From Aliarcobacter sp. (GTDB lineage: Bacteria; Campylobacterota; Campylobacteria; Campylobacterales; Arcobacteraceae): a DNA stretch of 6,297 nucleotides. Positions 1 through 5,257 of the stretch are shown piece by piece; the stretch's first letter is position 1, and each line of letters starts with the position of its first letter. Location: assembly GCA_023268955.1 (NCBI GenBank), contig JALRJW010000340.1, positions 1-6,297 on the forward strand. The letters run 5' to 3'. A program made the position numbers and the translations under genes. The notes beneath the pieces were generated by a model. It worked only from the letters and a program-made list of their open reading frames with translations. It was not told the DNA's origin and did no database searches.

Positions 1-156
1 TTTAACATCTTCGTTTGGTTCAACATCTGTAATATTGTCAATCCATGATGTTACTGTTCTTCTATCTTTATTTATTAAGTTTGCAAATTTAGAAATACTA
101 AGGTTTGATCTGTTAAATATTTCTATAAATTTTTGCAGTGATGTTTTAAAATTCAT
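1..156 (-). CDS. N-terminal part of a helix-turn-helix protein, candidate regulator divergent from prpB (partial)
   Basis: Reading the - strand from the ATG at 156-154 gives 52 codons without a stop to the left edge, so only the N-terminus is present. An in-frame TAA (180-178 on the - strand) lies shortly upstream, and no other ATG falls between, which supports this start. A weak GGA ribosome site (TTGGAT) sits about 8 bases upstream. The protein begins MNFKTSLQKF. Residues about 20-42 (SISKFANLINKDRRTVTSWI) look like a helix-turn-helix: a first helix, a short turn, then a recognition helix around DRRTVTSW. The rest is missing, so the family and ligand domain cannot be read. It does not resemble the start of the sigma54-dependent PrpR activator or a typical GntR repressor, the usual regulators of prp operons. 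Its position, divergent from prpB across a 183-base control region, suggests by inference that it regulates the operon and possibly itself. Confidence 0.7.
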   Translation of the reverse strand, partial: MNFKTSLQKFIEIFNRSNLSISKFANLINKDRRTVTSWIDNITDVEPNEDVK

Positions 157-182
157 TACATAAATCCAATTCTTAATTTAAT

Positions 183-188
183 ATTATG
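183..188 (-). promoter_or_regulatory. Possible -10 box for the divergent HTH gene
   Basis: The - strand reads CATAAT here, five of six matches to TATAAT. It lies 26 bases upstream of the HTH start codon, leaving a leader of roughly 20 bases. No clear -35 box is seen. In DNA this AT-rich a five-of-six match can arise by chance, so the call rests mainly on position. Confidence 0.35.
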
Positions 189-194
189 ATTTAA

Positions 195-261
195 TTGTAC
201 CATTTCTATTCATAAATACAACTTTTGTACATTTATAGATTTAATGATTAAAAAATTGTAA
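195..261 (+). repeat. Three phased TTGTA direct repeats, operator candidates
   Basis: TTGTAC occurs at 195-200 and again at 225-230, and TTGTAA at 256-261. The start-to-start distances are 30 and 31 bases, close to three helical turns, so all three would face the same side of the DNA. The first two share more sequence: TTGTACCATTT against TTGTACATTT. The second contains the palindrome TGTACA (226-231). All lie between the two putative -10 boxes, where sites for an autoregulating divergent regulator would be expected. The unit is short, and binding is an inference. Confidence 0.35.
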
Positions 262-279
262 TTTATTGAACAAAAAAAA

Positions 280-296
280 TACATATTTCTTATGTA
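280..296. promoter_or_regulatory. Inverted repeat upstream of the prpB -10, operator candidate
   Basis: TACATA (280-285) and TATGTA (291-296) form a perfect 6-bp inverted repeat around the 5-base spacer TTTCT. It covers the place where a -35 element for the TATAAT at 306-311 would sit. The right arm also belongs to a direct repeat: TTATGTA occurs at 290-296 and 301-307, 11 bases apart, with the second copy running into the -10 box. A dimeric regulator bound here would directly affect RNA polymerase at the prpB promoter. There is no direct evidence of which protein binds. Confidence 0.45.
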
Positions 297-305
297 ACAA
301 TTATG

Positions 306-311
306 TATAAT
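306..311 (+). promoter_or_regulatory. -10 box of the prpB operon promoter
   Basis: A perfect TATAAT lies 29 bases upstream of the preferred prpB start and is preceded by TG (304-305). Transcription would begin near 318-319, giving a leader of about 20 bases that contains the ribosome site. No TTGACA-like -35 is seen at the usual distance, which is normal for Campylobacterota housekeeping promoters, where the -10 dominates and the upstream DNA is T-rich. This is the best promoter candidate for the whole prpB-prpC-acnD-prpF unit. Confidence 0.65.
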
Positions 312-328
312 GTAGGTCATTTCAATTT

Positions 329-334
329 AAAGGA
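329..334 (+). promoter_or_regulatory. Ribosome binding site that sets the prpB start
   Basis: AAAGGA lies five bases before the ATG at 340-342. The in-frame ATG at 334-336 overlaps the site itself and could not use it, so translation most likely starts at 340. Confidence 0.75.
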
Positions 335-339
335 TGTGT

Positions 340-1224
340 ATGAGCGCAGGAAAAAAATTTAGAGAAGCGTTAAGTCAAGAAAAACCACTACAAATTGTAG
401 GAACAATCAATGCTTACCAAGCATTACAAGCTACAAGAGTAGGACACAAAGCTATCTACTTATCTGGTGGAGGAATTGCAAATGCATCTTATGGATTACC
501 TGACTTAGGTATGACAATGATCGAAGATGTATGTATTGATGTAAGAAGAATTACTTCAATTTGTGATACACCATTAATCGTAGATGCTGATACAGGTTGG
601 GGACATGCATTTAACGTTGCTAGAACTGTTAAAGAATTCATCAGATCTGGAGCTGCAGGTTTACATATTGAAGACCAAGTTGCAGCAAAAAGATGTGGAC
701 ACAGACCAAACAAAGAATTAGTTACAACTGAAGAAATGTGTGACAGAATTAGAGCTGCTGTTGATGCTAAAATGGAATTAGATCCTGATTTCTACATCAT
801 TGCAAGAACTGATGCACACGCTAGTGAAGGTCAAGAAGCTGCAGTTGCAAGAGCAAAAGCTTATGTTGAAGCTGGTGCAGATGCAATTTTCGCTGAAGCG
901 GTTCACACTTTAAAAGAATATAAAGAATTTACTGAGCAAATGAGTGTTCCAGTATTAGCTAACATTACTGAATTTGGAGCAACTCCAATGTTCACAACTG
1001 AAGAATTAGCATCAGTTGGTATTGATATGGTTCTTTACCCATTATCAGCATTTAGAGCAATGAACAAAGCTGCATTAAATGTATACCAAGAATTAAAAGA
1101 CAAAGGTACACAAGAAGGTGTATTAGATACTATGCAAACAAGAATGGAATTATACGATATGTTAAATTACCATGCATATGAGCAAAAAATGGATGAATTA
1201 TTTGCAAAAGGAAAAGCTAAGTAA
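340..1224 (+). CDS. prpB: 2-methylisocitrate lyase
   Basis: This enzyme cleaves (2R,3S)-2-methylisocitrate to pyruvate and succinate, the last step of the 2-methylcitrate cycle, in the cytoplasm. The 294 residues form one isocitrate lyase/PEP mutase-type barrel, close to the about 296 residues of enterobacterial PrpB. Family motifs, numbered from the start at 340: SGGG 42-45; LPD with Asp55; VDADTGWG with metal-binding Asp82 and Asp84; the signature AKRCGHRPN with Lys117 and catalytic Cys119; ART with Arg156; Glu186; Asn208 in ANITEFG; and the PrpB-typical YPLSAFRAMN at 233-242. All catalytic positions I know for PrpB are present. KRCGH and the C-terminal DTMQTR stretch favour PrpB over isocitrate lyase or oxaloacetate decarboxylase. 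An ATG at 334 would add only Met-Cys but overlaps the ribosome site. It is the first gene of the operon, 61 bases before prpC. Confidence 0.96.
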   Translation: MSAGKKFREALSQEKPLQIVGTINAYQALQATRVGHKAIYLSGGGIANASYGLPDLGMTMIEDVCIDVRRITSICDTPLIVDADTGWGHAFNVARTVKEFIRSGAAGLHIEDQVAAKRCGHRPNKELVTTEEMCDRIRAAVDAKMELDPDFYIIARTDAHASEGQEAAVARAKAYVEAGADAIFAEAVHTLKEYKEFTEQMSVPVLANITEFGATPMFTTEELASVGIDMVLYPLSAFRAMNKAALNVYQELKDKGTQEGVLDTMQTRMELYDMLNYHAYEQKMDELFAKGKAK

Positions 1225-1229
1225 TTAGC

Positions 1230-1256
1230 TTTTCTTAACCATAAAATTTAAGAAAA
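1230..1256 (+). other. AT-rich hairpin between prpB and prpC
   Basis: TTTTCTTAA (1230-1238) and TTAAGAAAA (1248-1256) are a perfect 9-bp inverted repeat around a 9-base loop, beginning six bases after the prpB stop. It has only one G-C pair and no U-tract follows, so it is a weak structure and not a convincing terminator. It might mark an mRNA processing point or be chance in AT-rich DNA. Confidence 0.35.
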
Positions 1257-1285
1257 TTAAAACTGAAAAAATTTAAGGAGATTAT

Positions 1286-2395
1286 ATGAGCGGTTTAGCA
1301 GGTGTTACAGCTGGTTCTTCAGCAATTTGTACTTGTGGTTTAGGAAACGGATTAAACTATAGAGGATATGATATTGCAGATTTAGCTTTAAAAGCAGATT
1401 TCGAAGAAGTAGCATATTTATTATTAGTTGGTGAATTACCAAATAAACATGAATTAAAAATGTTCCAAAGAAAAATCATTGCAGGTAGAGAATTACCAAT
1501 TTCTGTAAAAGAAGTTTTAAAAGCGATTCCAGCATCTTCTCACCCAATGGATGTTATGAAAACTGCAACTTCAGCTTTAGGTTGTGTTGAACCAGAAGCA
1601 GAAGATTTCTCTGATCAAATGGACAAAATCACTAGATTATTAGGTGCATTCCCATCATTCTTAGTTTACTGGCATCACTGGCACAAAAATGGTAAAGAGA
1701 TTGAATTAAAATCTGAAGAAACTACTATTGCTGGATATATCGTAGAAAGATTAAAAGAAGTTAAACCTTTAGATGTAGAAGTTAAAGCTATGAACGCTAT
1801 GTTAACTTTATATGCTGAGCATGAATTTAATGCATCTACTTTTGCAAACAGAATTACAGCTTCAACTTTATCAGATATCTACTCTTGTATGACAACTGGT
1901 ATTGGTACTTTAAAAGGTCACTTACACGGTGGAGCAAATGAAGTAGCTATCAAATTCGTATTACAATTTGATGATGTTGATCACGCATTAAAATCTGTTG
2001 ATGAATTATTTGCTAAAAAAGAAAAAATCATGGGATTCGGTCACAGAGTATATAGAAACTTAGACCCAAGATCTCCAGTTGGATTTGAATTAGCAAAAGA
2101 ATTAAAAGAGTTAGAAACTTCTGACCCTAAATTATTTGATATAGCAACTGCAATTAGAGATAAAGTAAAATCTGAAAAAGGTTTACCAGATAATATCGAC
2201 TTCTTCGGTGGATTAATTTACCACTATATGGAAATCGAAAGATTATACTACACTCCATTATTCATTATGTCAAGAGCTGCTGGATGGGCTGCTCACGCAT
2301 TCGAACAAAGAGCAAACAACAGAATTATCAGACCAAGTTCTGAGTATACTGGACCAGAGCCAAGAGCTTTTGTTTCTTTAGAAGATAGAGCGTAA
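1286..2395 (+). CDS. prpC: 2-methylcitrate synthase
   Basis: This enzyme condenses propionyl-CoA with oxaloacetate to 2-methylcitrate, the entry step of the cycle. The 369 residues cover a full citrate synthase-type fold, near the length of short bacterial type I enzymes. Visible in order: GLNYRGYDI near residues 22-30; EEVAYLLLVGELP 40-52; HPMDVMKT 86-93, typical of methylcitrate synthases; YAEHEFNAST 176-185 with substrate-contacting His179; HGGANE 214-219 with catalytic His214; GFGHRVY 250-256 with catalytic His253; NIDFF with catalytic Asp305; and the near-C-terminal EQRANNRIIRP 340-350. The operon context and these motifs favour PrpC over the TCA-cycle citrate synthase, though such enzymes often have some citrate synthase activity. 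The start is well set: AAGGAG at 1275-1280 lies five bases before the ATG. A 144-base gap separates it from acnD. Confidence 0.95.
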   Translation: MSGLAGVTAGSSAICTCGLGNGLNYRGYDIADLALKADFEEVAYLLLVGELPNKHELKMFQRKIIAGRELPISVKEVLKAIPASSHPMDVMKTATSALGCVEPEAEDFSDQMDKITRLLGAFPSFLVYWHHWHKNGKEIELKSEETTIAGYIVERLKEVKPLDVEVKAMNAMLTLYAEHEFNASTFANRITASTLSDIYSCMTTGIGTLKGHLHGGANEVAIKFVLQFDDVDHALKSVDELFAKKEKIMGFGHRVYRNLDPRSPVGFELAKELKELETSDPKLFDIATAIRDKVKSEKGLPDNIDFFGGLIYHYMEIERLYYTPLFIMSRAAGWAAHAFEQRANNRIIRPSSEYTGPEPRAFVSLEDRA

Positions 2396-2416
2396 TTTAT
2401 TACTTTTCAAAAAATA

Positions 2417-2447
2417 TTTCAAGTTAACTTTAATAGTTAACTTGAAA
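2417..2447 (+). other. Strong hairpin in the prpC-acnD gap
   Basis: TTTCAAGTTAACT (2417-2429) and AGTTAACTTGAAA (2435-2447) form a perfect 13-bp stem with the 5-base loop TTAAT, beginning 22 bases after the prpC stop codon. On the + strand the bases after the stem are AATAGTGTG, with no U-tract, so a standard intrinsic terminator is not supported. On the - strand the stem is followed by a T-run (TATTTTTTG), but no - strand gene ends here. A role in 3' end protection, RNase processing or partial attenuation between prpC and acnD is plausible but inferred. Confidence 0.6.
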
Positions 2448-2462
2448 ATAGTGTGCCACATT

Positions 2463-2495
2463 CAGTGGATAAATTTCAACCAAATTTTTTCACTG
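2463..2495 (+). other. Second hairpin in the acnD leader
   Basis: CAGTGGATAAATTT (2463-2476) and AAATTTTTTCACTG (2482-2495) pair around the loop CAACC with 13 of 14 positions matched. One pair is a G-U wobble and one U-U mismatch lies in the middle. An overlapping smaller stem, CCAC/GTGG (2456-2459 with 2465-2468), would compete with it. TTGGT at 2496-2500 can also pair with ACCAA at 2479-2483 or 2517-2521. The segment can therefore fold in several exclusive ways, ending about 45 bases before the acnD start. Function is unknown. Confidence 0.45.
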
Positions 2496-2539
2496 TTGGT
2501 AAACAATTTAAAACTAACCAAATAAATGGATAAAAAAAT

Positions 2540-5137
2540 ATGACAAACGAAAAATATCTAAAAGACCTTCCAGGTGTAGATGGTGTTAAATTTTACGATG
2601 TAAAATCTGCAGTTGAAGACATTACTCCAGGTTCATTTGAGAAATTAAACTATACTTCAAGAGTTTTAGCTGAAAACTTAATTAGAAAATGTCCTAGTGA
2701 AGATTTAAAAGACTCATTAATTCAATTAATTAAAAAAAGAACAGACAAAGATTTCCCTTGGTTCCCATCAAGAGTTATTTGTCACGATATCTTAGGATTA
2801 ACAGCATTCGTTGACTTAGCAGGATTAAGAGAAGCTGTTGCTTCAAAAGGTGGAAACCCTGATAAAGTTAACCCTGTTGTTCCTACTCAATTAATCGTTG
2901 ACCACTCATTAGCAGTTGAGTGTGGTGGATATGATCCAGATGCATTCCAAAAAAATAGAGATATCGAAGATAGAAGAAATGCTGATAGATTCCACTTTAT
3001 TAACTGGACTAAACAAGCGTTCAACAACGTTGATGTTATCCCTCCAGGTAATGGTATTATGCACCAAATCAACCTTGAAAAAATGTCTCCAGTTGTGCAC
3101 TTAAATGATGGTGTTGCAAGTCCAGATACATTAGTTGGTACAGATTCACATACTCCTCACGTTGATGCACTTGGCGTAATCGCTGTTGGTGTTGGTGGAT
3201 TAGAAGCTGAAAACGTAATGTTAGGAAATCCTTCTTATATGAGAGTTCCTGAAATTATTGGTGTTGAAATTGTAGGTGTTAGAGCTCCTGGAATTACTGC
3301 AACTGATATTGCATTATCTATGACTTCATTCTTAAGAGAAAATAATGTTATTTCTGCATACTTAGAATTCTATGGTTCAGGTATTAAATACTTAAACTTA
3401 GGTGATAGAGCTACTATTGCAAATATGACTCCTGAATATGGTGCATCTGCTGGTATGTTTGCTATTGATGATCAAACTATTTCTTACTTAAGAGTAACAG
3501 GTAGAGAAGAAAAACAATGTCAATTAGTTGAAGCTTACGCTAAAGCTAATGGTTTATGGGCTGACCAATTTGAAGGTGCTACATATGCTAGAACTATTCA
3601 ATTTGACTTATCTAAAGTAACTAGATCTTTAGCTGGTCCTTCTAAACCACATAAATTAGTTCCAACTTCTACTTTAAAAGCTGAAGGTATCGTAAAAGAG
3701 TGGACTCAAGAAGGTGATTTAATTCCAGATGGTGGTATCTTAATTGCTGCTATTACTTCTTGTACAAATACTTCAAATCCAAGAAACGTTATCGCTGCTG
3801 GTTTAGTTGCTAAAAAAGCAAATGAACTTGGATTAACAAGAAAACCATGGGTTAAATCTTCATTAGCACCAGGTTCAAAAGTAATTGAAGTTTACTTAAA
3901 AGAAGCAGGATTATTACCAGAATTAGAAAAATTAGGATTCGGTGTAGTTGGTTTTGCATGTACTACTTGTAATGGTATGTCAGGTGCATTAGATCCAAAA
4001 ATCCAACAAGAAGTAATTGATAGAGATATCTATTCAACTGCTGTATTATCTGGAAACAGAAACTTTGATGGAAGAATTCACCCATACGTAAAAGAAGCAT
4101 TCTTAGCATCTCCTGCATTAGTTGTTGCATACGCATTAGCTGGTACTGTTAGATTTGATATTGAAAATGATTCTTTAGGTAAAGATGCAAATGGTAATGA
4201 CATTAAATTAGCGGACCTTTGGCCATCTGATGCTGAAATCGATGCTATTGAAAAAGAGTATGTTAGACCAGAAATGTATAACGCTATTTATGAGCCAATG
4301 TTCGCTAGAAATGCATTAGGTGACATTAAAGTAGATCCATTCTATAAATGGAATACAAATTCAACATATATTAACAAACCTCCTTATTGGGAAGATGAAT
4401 ATATGCAAATGCCAGCATTAAAAGGTATGAGACCATTAGGAGTATTCCCAGATAATATTACTACTGACCACTTATCACCATCAAATGCTATTTTACCAAC
4501 GTCTGCGTCTGGTGAGTATTGTTTATCTAAAGGTCTTCCTGTTGAAGACTTAAACTCTTATGCAACGCACAGAGGGGATCACCATACTGCTTCAAGAGCA
4601 ACTTTAGCAAATCCAAAATTATTTAACGAAATGGTTAAAGATGAAAATGGAAATGTTAAACAAGGTTCATTAACTAAGATTATGCCTGAAGGTAAAGAAT
4701 CTAGAATGTGGGAAGCTATTGAAGAGTATACAAATAGAAAACAACCATTAATTATCATCGCTGGAACTAACTATGGTCAAGGTTCTTCAAGAGACTGGGC
4801 TGCAAAAGGTGTTAGATTAGCAGGTGTTGAAGTATTAATTGCTGAATCTATTGAAAGAATTCACAGAACTAACTTAGTTGGAATGGGTGTATTACCATTA
4901 CAATTCAAAGAAGGTGATACTAGATTTACATACAATATTGATGGTTCTGAGACTTTTGATATTGAAGGTGAAATCACTCCAAGATGTGACTTAACTGTTG
5001 TTATGACAAGAGCAAATGGTGAAGTTGTTAAATTTGACGTATTATGTAGATTAGATACTTCTGCTGAAGTTGATGTTTACAAAAACGGTGGTATTTTACA
5101 AAAATTCGCTAAAGATGTTGTTGCTTCAGGTAACTAA
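2540..5137 (+). CDS. acnD: Fe-S dependent 2-methylcitrate dehydratase, aconitase family
   Basis: AcnD dehydrates 2-methylcitrate to methylaconitate, replacing the iron-independent PrpD. At 865 residues it is full length for the family. The aconitase catalytic domain fills roughly residues 70-540: DHS 121-123, GIMHQ 172-176, TDSHT 201-205, and the three [4Fe-4S] ligands Cys408 (TSCTNTS), Cys474 and Cys477 (CTTC). The swivel domain follows at about 630-800, with FPDNITTDHLSP 636-647, QGSSRDWAAKG 747-757 (active-site Arg751) and HRTNLVGMG 775-783. The wording of the swivel motif, together with prpC and prpF as neighbours, marks it as AcnD and not the TCA-cycle AcnA. Like aconitase, it should be oxygen-sensitive and need iron. 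The start has only a weak GGA ribosome site nine bases upstream, unlike the AAGGA(G) of its neighbours. It is preceded by a structured 144-base gap, so its expression may be tuned separately. Confidence 0.95.
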   Translation: MTNEKYLKDLPGVDGVKFYDVKSAVEDITPGSFEKLNYTSRVLAENLIRKCPSEDLKDSLIQLIKKRTDKDFPWFPSRVICHDILGLTAFVDLAGLREAVASKGGNPDKVNPVVPTQLIVDHSLAVECGGYDPDAFQKNRDIEDRRNADRFHFINWTKQAFNNVDVIPPGNGIMHQINLEKMSPVVHLNDGVASPDTLVGTDSHTPHVDALGVIAVGVGGLEAENVMLGNPSYMRVPEIIGVEIVGVRAPGITATDIALSMTSFLRENNVISAYLEFYGSGIKYLNLGDRATIANMTPEYGASAGMFAIDDQTISYLRVTGREEKQCQLVEAYAKANGLWADQFEGATYARTIQFDLSKVTRSLAGPSKPHKLVPTSTLKAEGIVKEWTQEGDLIPDGGILIAAITSCTNTSNPRNVIAAGLVAKKANELGLTRKPWVKSSLAPGSKVIEVYLKEAGLLPELEKLGFGVVGFACTTCNGMSGALDPKIQQEVIDRDIYSTAVLSGNRNFDGRIHPYVKEAFLASPALVVAYALAGTVRFDIENDSLGKDANGNDIKLADLWPSDAEIDAIEKEYVRPEMYNAIYEPMFARNALGDIKVDPFYKWNTNSTYINKPPYWEDEYMQMPALKGMRPLGVFPDNITTDHLSPSNAILPTSASGEYCLSKGLPVEDLNSYATHRGDHHTASRATLANPKLFNEMVKDENGNVKQGSLTKIMPEGKESRMWEAIEEYTNRKQPLIIIAGTNYGQGSSRDWAAKGVRLAGVEVLIAESIERIHRTNLVGMGVLPLQFKEGDTRFTYNIDGSETFDIEGEITPRCDLTVVMTRANGEVVKFDVLCRLDTSAEVDVYKNGGILQKFAKDVVASGN

Positions 5138-5146
5138 GACATCATT

Positions 5147-5175
5147 ATAATCTAAAGGCTTTGCCTTTAGATTAT
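5147..5175 (+). other. 13-bp hairpin after acnD, possible attenuator or processing site
   Basis: ATAATCTAAAGGC (5147-5159) and GCCTTTAGATTAT (5163-5175) are perfectly complementary around a TTT loop, beginning nine bases after the acnD stop codon. The GGC/GCC pairs at the loop make it the most G-C-rich hairpin in the window. What follows is CTATAAATG, not a U-tract, so full termination is not expected and prpF is probably still co-transcribed. It may protect the upstream mRNA 3' end or reduce read-through into prpF. Confidence 0.55.
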
Positions 5176-5197
5176 CTATAAATGTTCTTTAAAGAAA

Positions 5198-5217
5198 TCA
5201 TTAGATTTTTTTAATGA
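5198..5217 (+). other. Small U-loop hairpin in the acnD-prpF gap
   Basis: TCATTA (5198-5203) and TAATGA (5212-5217) can pair around the loop GATTTTTT. Just before it lies the 12-base palindrome TTCTTTAAAGAA (5185-5196). Both are short and AT-rich, so chance is a fair explanation. They are recorded because, with the 13-bp hairpin, much of the 120-base gap is made of inverted repeats. Confidence 0.25.
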
Positions 5218-5257
5218 CCATTTAAAACTGGGACAATATTTCAAGGAGCAAATTACA

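Larger units (their letters stand above)
157..339. promoter_or_regulatory. Divergent control region between the HTH gene and prpB
   Basis: This very AT-rich stretch separates two genes that point away from each other, so it should hold both promoters and any operators. Visible in it are a TATAAT box for prpB, a CATAAT box facing the HTH gene, a 6-bp inverted repeat with a 5-base spacer next to the prpB -10, and short TTGTA-type direct repeats spaced about 30 bases apart. These are listed separately. No small ORF or RNA gene is supported here. Confidence 0.7.

Noticed and set aside
489..713. Open frame of 74 codons on the - strand inside prpB
   Set aside because: It lies wholly within a well-supported gene on the other strand, has no recognisable motif, and looks like a by-product of codon bias.
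2396..2539. Separate small RNA gene in the prpC-acnD gap
   Set aside because: Strong hairpins are present, but there is no clear promoter, no U-tract on the + strand and no known RNA family resemblance.
2887..3104. Three short open frames (two -, one +) inside acnD
   Set aside because: They overlap each other and the conserved aconitase domain, and show no convincing ribosome site or motif.
5146..5151. Perfect TATAAT in the acnD-prpF gap as an internal promoter for prpF
   Set aside because: All but its first base lie in the 5' arm of the 13-bp hairpin, and no good -35 or extended -10 is seen. In this AT-rich DNA the match is weak evidence.
5147..5175. Hairpin after acnD as an intrinsic terminator of the operon
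   Set aside because: No U-tract follows the stem, and prpF, which functions with AcnD, lies just downstream in the same direction.
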